From: an uncultured Pseudomonadota bacterium
GTDB lineage: Bacteria; Myxococcota; UBA796
DNA length: 5,560 nucleotides
Assembly (NCBI GenBank): GCA_913040875.1
Contig: CAJWHX010000255.1
Location: 1 to 5,560 of the forward strand
Direction: 5' to 3'
Shown here: positions 1 to 5,560 of the stretch, in pieces
Numbering within the stretch: the stretch's first letter is position 1
How the letters are laid out: the number at the start of each line of letters is the position of its first letter
Position numbers and translations under genes: made by a program
The notes under the pieces: model-generated
Seen by the model: the letters and a program-made list of their open reading frames with translations, nothing else
Database searches by the model: none
What the model was told of the DNA's origin: nothing

Positions 1-519
1 TGAAATCGCCTTGGAAATAGAACCGCAGGCAGAAATGTGGTTGTCTTTAATGAGAATTCCATCGTAGAGAGCAAAACGATGGTTGAATCCGCCCCCCGCA
101 CATACCGCACTCCGTTCAAGACGACGCAAAAGCGGCGTAGTCTTTCGAGTGTCCACAACCTTCATAGCAGGATTCAGCCCCTGTACAGTTCTGAAGGTAT
201 GAGTAGCGATTCCACACAAACGCATCAAAAAGTTGAGCGCCAAACGTTCTGCCGTCAGCATCTTACCTGTGGGTCCTTCAATTGTAGCCACGACAGTTCC
301 ATTGGATAAAAGAATCCCCTCTTCCACTTGAGGCGTATATATGCAGTCCATTTGTGTAAAGACTTCACGAGCCACGTCATGACCATACACCACGACATCT
401 TGTTTTGCGGTAATCTTAGCGGTAGAATGATGGGAAACGGGAATCGTAGACTCCGTCGTTACATCTCCTCCGCCAACATCCTCCTGCAAAGACAAGCGAA
501 CCAACTCTGAAAGATGCAT
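1..519 (-). CDS. nadC: Nicotinate-nucleotide pyrophosphorylase (quinolinate phosphoribosyltransferase), 3' part missing
   Basis: This enzyme joins quinolinate to PRPP with loss of CO2 and pyrophosphate, giving nicotinate mononucleotide in cytosolic de novo NAD synthesis. The 173 visible residues are read from the sequence by hand. They carry the family signatures in order: EDVGGGDVTT (13-22) in the N-terminal domain, ERLALN (91-96) leading into the barrel, DTRKTTP (123-129), the CAGGGFNHR stretch (140-148) and LIKDNH (156-161), which include the basic residues known in the family to bind quinolinate and PRPP. Typical members have about 280 residues, so roughly the last 110 lie beyond the left edge. 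The ATG at 519-517 overlaps the valS stop by one base (TAATG). A GGAGGGG site at 528-522 sits inside the last valS codons, four bases from the ATG when counted from GGAGG. Translation is therefore probably coupled to valS. No frame damage is seen. Confidence 0.96.
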   Translation of the reverse strand, partial: MHLSELVRLSLQEDVGGGDVTTESTIPVSHHSTAKITAKQDVVVYGHDVAREVFTQMDCIYTPQVEEGILLSNGTVVATIEGPTGKMLTAERLALNFLMRLCGIATHTFRTVQGLNPAMKVVDTRKTTPLLRRLERSAVCAGGGFNHRFALYDGILIKDNHISACGSISKAIS

Positions 520-3161
520 TACCCCTCCAGTTCACCGCGTGCTTTAAGAAGTTTTGCGTGAGTGTCCTTCTCCGCGGACAACGAGTCCCTCGTTTCTTGA
601 ACAATTTTTGCTGGGGCATTGTCTACGTATTTCTTGTTGCTGAGTCGGCCTTCCAAACGTCCAATACTCTTTTCAACTTGCTCAATCTTTTTATTGAGAC
701 GGGTAACTTCTGCCTCAATATCCACAACACCTTCTAAGGGAATGAAGAATGTCACGCCTTCTACTACAAAGGTGGAGGACACTCCTTCTTTACCACCAAC
801 TTCAAGAGTGGTTACAGTACACAAGTCTTTCAATCCCTGTTCTTGACCATGCAACTTAGCGGCATCGGCTGAACGAAGTGTCAACTCAACTTTATTCCCA
901 AGTTCCATCTCAGCTCGAATTCGCCGAACTTCTACAATGACCTCTTGTAGGAATCGTACTTGTTCAAGACTTTCAGGATTCGACGCAAAGTCACCCGGTT
1001 TTGGATAGGATGCCATCATTACAAAGCCATTTGTGTTCGGCATTCGTTCCCATAATTCTTCAGAGAGGAACGGCATGATTGGATGCATGATTCTGACAAC
1101 TGCGTTGAATACAGTCAGTAAAGTATGCTTGGCACCTTGTTGCGCAGTTTGATTGGTACTGTTGTACAAGGTTCCTTTTGAAAGTTCCAAGTACCAATCA
1201 CAGAATTCGTGCCAGACAAAGGCATACAGTTCGGAAGCGACATCATTGAATCGATACTCTTCCATCGCTTGTCGAATGTTGGCAACAGCCGTGTGCAAAC
1301 GCGCCAAGATCCATTTGTCATAGACACCCAGTTCTTTTGGGGCATCGGCATCATAGTCTTCAATGTGCATACCGATAAACTTAAACGCTTGCCACACTTT
1401 GTTTTGAAACTTCACATAGCCTTCTGCCCTTTTATCATTCCATAAGATATCTCTGCCCTGAGCGGCCAATGCCACCAGTGTAAAGCGAAATGCATCCACA
1501 CCGATTTTGTCAATCTCCGTCAACGGGTCGACAACATTACCCTTTGTTTTTGACATCTTCTGACCATGTTCATCTCGTACCAACGCGTGAATGTAAATGT
1601 CCTTGAACGGTACTTCATCTTGGAAATACAGCCCTGAGAACATCATGCGTGCCACCCAAAAGAAGATGATATCAAAACCGGTAATCAACACAGACGTCGG
1701 ATAATACTTCTTTAAAGATTCTGTATCTTCGGGCCAACCAAAAGTTGAAAACGCCCACAACGCCGAACTAAACCAAGTGTCTAAAACGTCTTCGTCTTGA
1801 TTCAACTCAACATCGTCTGCCAACTTGTGTCGCGCACGAACCTCAGCCTCATCACGCCCTACATACACATTCCCGTCTGTATCAAACCAAGCAGGAATTC
1901 GATGTCCCCACCAAAGTTGACGAGAAATACACCAGTCTTGAATGTTTCTCATCCAGGCATAATACGTGTTCTCCCATGTCTTTGGAACAAACTTTGTGCG
2001 TCCTGTCTCAATAGCGTCAATTGCGGGTGCAGCCAGCTCTTCCATGCGTACAAACCATTGAGTAGATAGCATCGGTTCAACAGGGACTCCAGAACGTTGA
2101 GAGCGTGGAAGAGCCATAACGTGCTCTTTGCTTCCTCTCTCAAGTCCAAGTTCAGCCAGCTTTTCTTTGACGGCAGTTCGAGCATCAAATCTATCGAGTC
2201 CTGCAAATGGACCACCTTCTTCATTCAAGCTGCCGTCATTATTCAAAATGTTGATCATCTCTAGATTGTGACGCTTACCAACAGCAAAGTCATTAAAGTC
2301 ATGCGCTGGTGTGATTTTTACGGCACCCGTTCCAAATTCTGGGTCTACAAGTTCGGCATCTGCAACGATGGTAATCTCTCTATCGACAAATGGATGTCGT
2401 ACTGTCTTACCTATCAACGCTCGATAGCGTGGGTCTTCAGGATGGACTGCTACAGCAGTATCCCCAAGCATCGTCTCTGGTCTGGTTGTTGCTACAACAA
2501 TCTCGTCACGAAGGACTCCGTCTTCACACAGTGCTGGTTCTGACAAGGGATAGGCAAAAGACCAGATCTCCGTCTTGAAATCCTCTTCGTTCTCCACTTC
2601 AAGATTGGACAAAGCAGTTTGCGCAAATGGATCCCAATTGATCAGTCTTTGAGCACGATAGATGATGCCATCTTCATAATAGCGAATAAAGACTTCTCGA
2701 ACGGCCTTAGACAACCCTTCGTCCATCGTAAATCGTTCACGAGACCAATCACAGGAGACTCCCAATCGACGCAACTGATGAATGATGGTTCCGCCAGACT
2801 CAGCCTTCCATTCCCAGACTCGCTTTAAGAAGGCTTCTCGACCCATCTCACGTCGGTCTTTACCCTCTGCGCGCAGTTGCTTTTCAACAATCCATTGCGT
2901 TGCGATACCCGCATGATCTGTGCCAGGTACCCACACTGCATTGAAGCCGTCCATACGCTTGTACCGAACCAGCACATCTTGTAAGGTATTGTTCAAGGCA
3001 TGACCCATGTGCAATGACCCCGTGACGTTCGGCGGAGGAATCACAATCGAATACGGCTCACCATCGGCTTTTGGGTCGGCGGTAAAACACCCCGCCTCTT
3101 CCCATGCTGAGTAAAACTTTTCGTATGCCAACGCGGAATCATAGTATTTGGGTATGGACAT
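519..3161 (-). CDS. valS: Valine--tRNA ligase (class I aminoacyl-tRNA synthetase), complete, 880 aa
   Basis: Cytosolic enzyme that charges tRNA-Val with valine and hydrolyses mischarged threonine. The length matches usual bacterial ValRS. Domains in order: Rossmann catalytic core with the HIGH motif as HMGH (51-54) inside PPPNVTGSLHMGH; CP1 editing domain with TTRPETMLGD (225-234) and PAHDFND (285-291); return to the catalytic core with WCISRQLWWGH (410-420) and DVLDTWFSS (458-466); the KMSKS loop as KMSKT (535-539); an anticodon-binding helical domain from about YDKWIL (614 on); and a charged C-terminal coiled coil (about 813-880), the tRNA-contacting arm typical of ValRS. The start ATG at 3161 has AGGAG at 3171-3167, five bases away. 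The threonine in KMSKT is a mild variant of the usual serine. No T-box leader is visible. The gene follows the receiver-like gene after 79 bases and overlaps nadC by one base. Identification is certain. Confidence 0.99.
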   Translation of the reverse strand: MSIPKYYDSALAYEKFYSAWEEAGCFTADPKADGEPYSIVIPPPNVTGSLHMGHALNNTLQDVLVRYKRMDGFNAVWVPGTDHAGIATQWIVEKQLRAEGKDRREMGREAFLKRVWEWKAESGGTIIHQLRRLGVSCDWSRERFTMDEGLSKAVREVFIRYYEDGIIYRAQRLINWDPFAQTALSNLEVENEEDFKTEIWSFAYPLSEPALCEDGVLRDEIVVATTRPETMLGDTAVAVHPEDPRYRALIGKTVRHPFVDREITIVADAELVDPEFGTGAVKITPAHDFNDFAVGKRHNLEMINILNNDGSLNEEGGPFAGLDRFDARTAVKEKLAELGLERGSKEHVMALPRSQRSGVPVEPMLSTQWFVRMEELAAPAIDAIETGRTKFVPKTWENTYYAWMRNIQDWCISRQLWWGHRIPAWFDTDGNVYVGRDEAEVRARHKLADDVELNQDEDVLDTWFSSALWAFSTFGWPEDTESLKKYYPTSVLITGFDIIFFWVARMMFSGLYFQDEVPFKDIYIHALVRDEHGQKMSKTKGNVVDPLTEIDKIGVDAFRFTLVALAAQGRDILWNDKRAEGYVKFQNKVWQAFKFIGMHIEDYDADAPKELGVYDKWILARLHTAVANIRQAMEEYRFNDVASELYAFVWHEFCDWYLELSKGTLYNSTNQTAQQGAKHTLLTVFNAVVRIMHPIMPFLSEELWERMPNTNGFVMMASYPKPGDFASNPESLEQVRFLQEVIVEVRRIRAEMELGNKVELTLRSADAAKLHGQEQGLKDLCTVTTLEVGGKEGVSSTFVVEGVTFFIPLEGVVDIEAEVTRLNKKIEQVEKSIGRLEGRLSNKKYVDNAPAKIVQETRDSLSAEKDTHAKLLKARGELEG

Positions 3162-3240
3162 TTGAACTCCTGTAGAATGCCGATCAAATAACCAAAATTC
3201 ATCGATTTTGCAAGGTCTTTAAGACTCCTTTCCTACAGGG
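3162..3240 (-). promoter_or_regulatory. valS leader with inverted repeat covering the ribosome binding site
   Basis: This is the untranslated gap between the receiver-like gene and valS. On the minus-strand transcript, CCUGUAG (3239-3233) lies just after the upstream stop codon and can pair with CUACAGG (3175-3169), which overlaps the valS Shine-Dalgarno AGGAG (3171-3167). A smaller palindrome, GTCTT-T-AAGAC (3215-3225), lies between the arms. No T-rich tract follows either element, so this does not look like an intrinsic terminator. No convincing sigma70 promoter was found. A structural role in valS translation is inferred, and a 7-bp match can occur by chance. Confidence 0.3.
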
Positions 3241-3846
3241 TCAATCCTTCAACTGCATCCCTTGTTGCATAAGAATATTGCGGACTTCAGTCTGAAGTAT
3301 TTTCTTAATTTCGGTTGAAGTTGAAAGTTGTATCGTCAATACCTGTTGTACTACCAATGGAAGCAAATCTTCTACGATGGCTTCTAAATCATCTTGCACC
3401 GGAGAGGTCGGCAAAAATGACACCACCTTAGCCCGTCGTGACGAAGCACTGGGAACATATAGAGTATCCAACAATCCGGTATCATTTTCTGTAGTCCCCT
3501 CTGGAAGCAATTCGACAATGCGCTCATAGATTCTACTGGCATGTAGAGGTTTAAAAAATGCCCCAATGGCACCCACATTACGAGCCTCAAACGCATCGTA
3601 TAAATGTTGCTCGGCCAGTAAAAACATAATCGCATTCTCAAACTTTCGTTTCATCTCATAAGCGAGTTCGTAATCTTCCTCTTTTCTCACAGCATACAAA
3701 AGGATTGAACACTCTAGAGCATTGAGTTGATCAGGCTCCAAAGTAGACGCCCAAACAACATGTATACTGTCGTTAAAGAACAGTTTGTGTACAATTTGAA
3801 AAGAAGTAGGCTCGCTATCCAATACCAATATTGCTGGAGAGGGCAC
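3241..3846 (-). CDS. Degenerate response-regulator receiver (CheY-like) protein with helical C-terminal tail, 201 aa
   Basis: The first ~115 residues look like a CheY-type receiver fold: a hydrophobic first strand ending in DSEP (10-13), a strand ILLYAV (48-53), a strand IMFLLA (73-78) and FFKP (97-100), whose Lys-Pro matches the conserved K-P pair. The phospho-acceptor Asp appears replaced by Tyr (about Y51), and the usual switch Thr/Ser by Leu (about L77), so normal phosphorylation is unlikely. A polar linker (about 116-148) leads to an amphipathic helical tail (150-195) resembling tails on regulators of deltaproteobacteria-like lineages; that comparison is from memory. The GTG at 3846 is preferred because GGAG (3858-3855) is eight bases away. 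A TTG at 3852 would add two residues but leaves only two bases to GGAG. It begins two bases after the stop of the gene before it, suggesting coupled translation. Output partner and function are unknown. Confidence 0.8.
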   Translation of the reverse strand: MPSPAILVLDSEPTSFQIVHKLFFNDSIHVVWASTLEPDQLNALECSILLYAVRKEEDYELAYEMKRKFENAIMFLLAEQHLYDAFEARNVGAIGAFFKPLHASRIYERIVELLPEGTTENDTGLLDTLYVPSASSRRAKVVSFLPTSPVQDDLEAIVEDLLPLVVQQVLTIQLSTSTEIKKILQTEVRNILMQQGMQLKD

Positions 3847-3848
3847 GC

Positions 3849-4673
3849 TCAATTCTCCACAGGAACAGCTACAGCACGATTGAGGACTTCTACAGTTTCA
3901 CCACTGCTTAACTGCTGAACTTCGCGATGTTCAAATGCAACATACACTTCGATATCCGAAGCCGGTAATGCTTCATCAAATTCTGCCCAGATCACTTCGT
4001 CGATCTCAAACTCTGTACCATCTTCAACAACACAAGTCAGTAACTCAACCGGTTGCCCTTCTTGTACCCTTCGAATGTGTACCCACGTACGGGGCCAATC
4101 ATGACTCCCCCATTCCATACTGGCAGTATCTCCAAAGGTCATATCGGTAATGCCTGAAGAAAAGTTTACTGCTGGCACCTCATAAGCCGTATCAATTGAT
4201 GCACCTGACAGCCCAAGCGCATTCCCTAGAACGATTGGGTCGTTTAGTATCTCAGCAGGTGAGGTACACGTTCGTTCATCTGTCAAGACCTCTTGATACC
4301 AGTATCCAAATCCACCTTCCATAGAACCATCGGTAACAGAGTTCGACCACCCAGGATATCCAACCAGTCCTGCAATCGAAGAAGCATTCGTCCCGGCAGT
4401 CGTAGGGAACATATCTACTCCATAGGCACACCCTTGGCTAGGCAACAAATCATCCAATGTTCCAGGGGCATAATATAAAACCATGTCATGACCATATGTA
4501 CCCACGAAGATTTCAGTACCATCGTCGGTTGTGATTTGACATTCCCAAGTGTACACTTGGGAGATGAAACGGGCATCAAAATCTTCGTATACTTTATCCA
4601 AAATCACTTTTCCAGTGTTGAAAGAAATGGCAAATATACCCATGCCAATGGAAATAGATCGAATAATCATCAT
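3849..4673 (-). CDS. Uncharacterised acidic, probably exported protein, 274 aa
   Basis: I do not recognise a family. After the initiating residues there is a short hydrophobic segment (about 3-18), with a possible signal-peptidase site of type A-x-S after residue 17; it could equally be an N-terminal anchor. No lipobox cysteine is present. The remainder is rich in Asp, Glu, Gly, Ser, Thr and aromatics, very poor in Lys, and has four cysteines (45, 82, 136, 213) that could form disulfides outside the cytoplasm. The alternation of short hydrophobic and polar runs suggests a beta-rich secreted fold. The start is the ATG at 4673 with AGAGG (4682-4678) four bases away; a second ATG directly after it has a seven-base spacing and may be the real start. 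A TTG seven codons upstream is unlikely because AGAGG would then lie inside the gene. It heads the minus-strand gene cluster. Coding is likely; export is moderately supported. Confidence 0.75.
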   Translation of the reverse strand: MMIIRSISIGMGIFAISFNTGKVILDKVYEDFDARFISQVYTWECQITTDDGTEIFVGTYGHDMVLYYAPGTLDDLLPSQGCAYGVDMFPTTAGTNASSIAGLVGYPGWSNSVTDGSMEGGFGYWYQEVLTDERTCTSPAEILNDPIVLGNALGLSGASIDTAYEVPAVNFSSGITDMTFGDTASMEWGSHDWPRTWVHIRRVQEGQPVELLTCVVEDGTEFEIDEVIWAEFDEALPASDIEVYVAFEHREVQQLSSGETVEVLNRAVAVPVEN

Positions 4674-4698
4674 AGAACCTCTCTGAGTTAACAAAAAA

Positions 4699-4729
4699 AC
4701 AATAACATTTTTGTTGCATTACAAGCCAA
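4699..4729 (-). promoter_or_regulatory. Possible promoter for the minus-strand cluster
   Basis: On the minus strand, TATTGT (4704-4699) is preceded by TG one base away, giving an extended -10 like form. TTGGCT (4729-4724) could serve as a -35 box, although the 19-base spacing is long. It lies about 25 bases before the ATG of the exported-protein gene. The match is partial, so this is only a candidate. Confidence 0.28.
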
Positions 4730-4747
4730 CAATGGATAGTTAATAAT
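4719..4747 (+). promoter_or_regulatory. Possible promoter for tRNA-Leu
   Basis: AATAAT at 4742-4747 matches the sigma70 -10 consensus at five of six bases. A weak -35 candidate, TTACAA, lies at 4719-4724 with a 17-base spacer. Transcription would then begin about 10-15 bases before the mature tRNA, a usual distance. The region overlaps the candidate promoter for the divergent minus-strand genes, so the two may compete. Support comes mainly from the -10 box. Confidence 0.35.
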
Positions 4748-4766
4748 AGCAATTTATTGCGAATGC

Positions 4767-4851
4767 GGGGGTGTGGCGGAATCGGTAGACGCGCTGGATT
4801 CAAAATCCCGTTCACAGTATGTGAGTGAGGGTTCAAGTCCCTCTGCCCCTA
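4767..4851 (+). tRNA. tRNA-Leu, anticodon CAA
   Basis: An 85-base class II tRNA that reads UUG codons. The acceptor is GGGGGTG with TGCCCCT. The D-arm has the leucine-type GGCGGAA and GGTAGACGC. The anticodon loop TTCAAAA has CAA at positions 34-36. A long variable arm can form a TTCAC/GTGAG stem, and the T-arm is GAGGG-TTCAAGT-CCCTC. The discriminator is A73 (4851), as expected for leucine, and the 3' CCA is not encoded. Oddities: the acceptor needs wobble pairs G1-U72, U6-G67 and G7-U66, and the anticodon stem (CTGGA with TCCCG) has a U-C mismatch at 28-42. The conserved loops and the terminator directly after it suggest a working gene rather than a relic. A strong minor isoacceptor role is likely but not shown. 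Confidence 0.95.
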
Positions 4852-4855
4852 CTTT

Positions 4856-4889
4856 AAAAGAGACACAGTGTGTCTCTTTTGTTGTTTTT
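4856..4889 (+). terminator. Rho-independent terminator of the tRNA-Leu gene
   Basis: A perfect 11-bp stem, AAAAGAGACAC (4856-4866) with GTGTCTCTTTT (4870-4880), encloses a three-base loop. It is followed by GTTGTTTTT (4881-4889). It begins five bases after the discriminator base of the tRNA and should end the tRNA transcript there. Confidence 0.9.
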
Positions 4890-5153
4890 AGATTGACCTT
4901 TCAAATTCTTCTATCTTAAGACATCTCGATTGACTGTACATCTCCTCTTCAACTCTGTTAAAGTCAAATCAACTTTTAGCTGTTACTCGGCTCGGGCAAA
5001 CAGTACAGTTGCTGCATTGGGTTTTGAATAACATCCTGTGCTATCATCCTGACGATTGAACTTCCTGTTGAAATCCTACAGACCCAGAATAGATAGACTT
5101 CTCAGCCACAACAATCGAAATGAAGTCGACTTCTATTTGTGTTATGGGACTGT
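4890..5153. other. Intergenic region with no recognisable gene
   Basis: All frames on both strands are broken by frequent stops, and no protein-like stretch stands out. It separates the tRNA terminator from the start of the FAN1-like gene. Notable items are a perfect 12-bp palindrome (5122-5133, listed separately) and a 7-bp inverted repeat, ACTGTAC (4933-4939) with GTACAGT (5003-5009), 63 bases apart. No well-matched promoter was found for the downstream gene. It could hold a long leader, an untranslated RNA or decayed sequence; the sequence alone does not decide. Confidence 0.5.
5122..5133. promoter_or_regulatory. Perfect 12-bp palindrome, candidate operator
   Basis: GAAGTCGACTTC reads the same on both strands and lies 20 bases before the ATG of the FAN1-like gene, where a repressor could block transcription or ribosome access. 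It does not match LexA boxes known to me. Symmetry stops abruptly at the ends. An operator role is inferred from position and symmetry only. Confidence 0.3.
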
Positions 5154-5560
5154 ATGATTGATCGGTTTAATGAAGCTGTAACCCAATATATAAATAGTGC
5201 TTCTCCCCTTTTAAGCATTGGAGAGCATCAGGTATTGAAATCCTGGATCCAGTTGTCAACTGGTGCCAAACGATTGTACATCTTCCTATTTCATAGGAAA
5301 CCAAAACAATTCCGAAGGGAACACATACAATATGTCAATCCAGACAAGTCTCATTATTTTTCAACTATAAAAGCTGAAAACGACGCCTTGAGAGAATTGG
5401 AACAACGTGGGTTTATTCTTGAGTGCCAACATTTGATGAGAACGGATCTTTTTCTAGACAATTTAAGAAAACCAGAGATATCTAAGTTATGTAAAGTTTT
5501 CTCAATGGAGTCACATGGTACAAAACTTGACTGTATCCAAACAATCGTCCACTTAGATAT
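5154..5560 (+). CDS. FAN1-like VRR-NUC domain nuclease, N-terminal part only
   Basis: The visible 135 residues resemble the N-terminal region of bacterial FAN1-type nucleases. A helical lead-in (SPLLSIGEHQVLKSWIQLS) is followed by LYIFLFHRK (43-51) and QFRREHIQY (54-62), corresponding to the family pattern LYvRLf-RK then FR-x-x-x-l-x-Y. Next comes ALRELEQRGFIL (about 80-91), and after that a stretch resembling the small helical domain that follows. In this family, a C-terminal VRR-NUC domain carries metal-dependent flap and exonuclease activity used in DNA interstrand-crosslink repair; that part lies past the right edge, so catalysis cannot be checked. The ATG at 5154 has only a weak GGGA (5146-5149) four bases away. 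A GTG at 5139 is an in-frame alternative without a better site, and a stop at 5121-5123 closes the frame upstream. Family assignment is by remembered pattern, moderately sure. Many lysines, AGA and TTA codons look a little more AT-rich than valS. Confidence 0.7.
   Translation, partial: MIDRFNEAVTQYINSASPLLSIGEHQVLKSWIQLSTGAKRLYIFLFHRKPKQFRREHIQYVNPDKSHYFSTIKAENDALRELEQRGFILECQHLMRTDLFLDNLRKPEISKLCKVFSMESHGTKLDCIQTIVHLD

Noticed and set aside
416..3150. Several open frames of 60-91 codons antisense or out of frame across nadC and valS
   Set aside because: They lie fully inside two certain genes, have no family likeness, and are expected by-products of a long GC-balanced coding frame.
3162..3240. 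T-box riboswitch before valS
   Set aside because: The 79-base gap is too short, and no specifier stem or terminator/antiterminator with a T tract is visible.
4674..4694. TTG start giving a 281-residue version of the exported protein
   Set aside because: It would place the AGAGG ribosome site inside the gene and has no good site of its own; the ATG at 4673 fits better.
4827..4851. tRNA-Leu 3' end as an integration attachment site
   Set aside because: No second copy of the tRNA 3' end and no integrase are seen in the window.
4969..5034. Minus-strand 21-codon frame with a C-x-x-C-x-x-C pattern
   Set aside because: It is very short, has no clear ribosome site, and the cysteine pattern can arise by chance; no flanking support.
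5068..5244. Ten-base direct repeat TTGAAATCCT at 5068-5077 and 5235-5244
   Set aside because: One copy is within the FAN1-like coding region, the flanks differ, and a repeat of this length is plausible by chance.

Overview
The window comes from a bacterial chromosome. All genes have bacterial-style Shine-Dalgarno sites, genes on the minus strand are tightly packed, and there is a standard bacterial tRNA-Leu with its own intrinsic terminator. Base composition looks moderately AT-rich by eye (not counted). The degenerate CheY-like protein with a helical tail, the acidic exported orphan and the FAN1-like nuclease would fit a Gram-negative, deltaproteobacteria-like lineage (Myxococcota or Bdellovibrionota type). 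That placement is a weak inference; nothing here fixes the species.

Left part (1-4673, minus strand). Four genes run leftward in what looks like one transcription unit: an orphan acidic, probably exported protein (4673-3849); a degenerate response-regulator-like protein starting two bases after it (3846-3241); valS, the complete valyl-tRNA synthetase (3161-519); and nadC, quinolinate phosphoribosyltransferase, whose start codon shares one base with the valS stop and which runs off the left edge. The two housekeeping genes are certain. The two upstream genes are of unknown function, and their near-overlap suggests they are co-translated. The 79-base gap before valS contains a 7-bp inverted repeat whose second arm covers the valS ribosome binding site.

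Middle (4674-4889). A short divergent intergenic region separates the minus-strand unit from a plus-strand tRNA-Leu with anticodon CAA (4767-4851), followed at once by a strong 11-bp hairpin and T-rich tract. The tRNA has a few unusual pairs in its stems.

Right part (4890-5560). About 264 bases hold no convincing gene but include a perfect 12-bp palindrome. A plus-strand gene then starts at 5154 and is cut by the right edge. Its 135 visible residues resemble the N-terminal region of bacterial FAN1-like VRR-NUC nucleases, a DNA-repair family; the catalytic part lies outside the window.

No insertion sequence, CRISPR array, or prophage gene is visible. The most interesting leads are the uncharacterised gene pair upstream of valS and the candidate operator in front of the FAN1-like gene.
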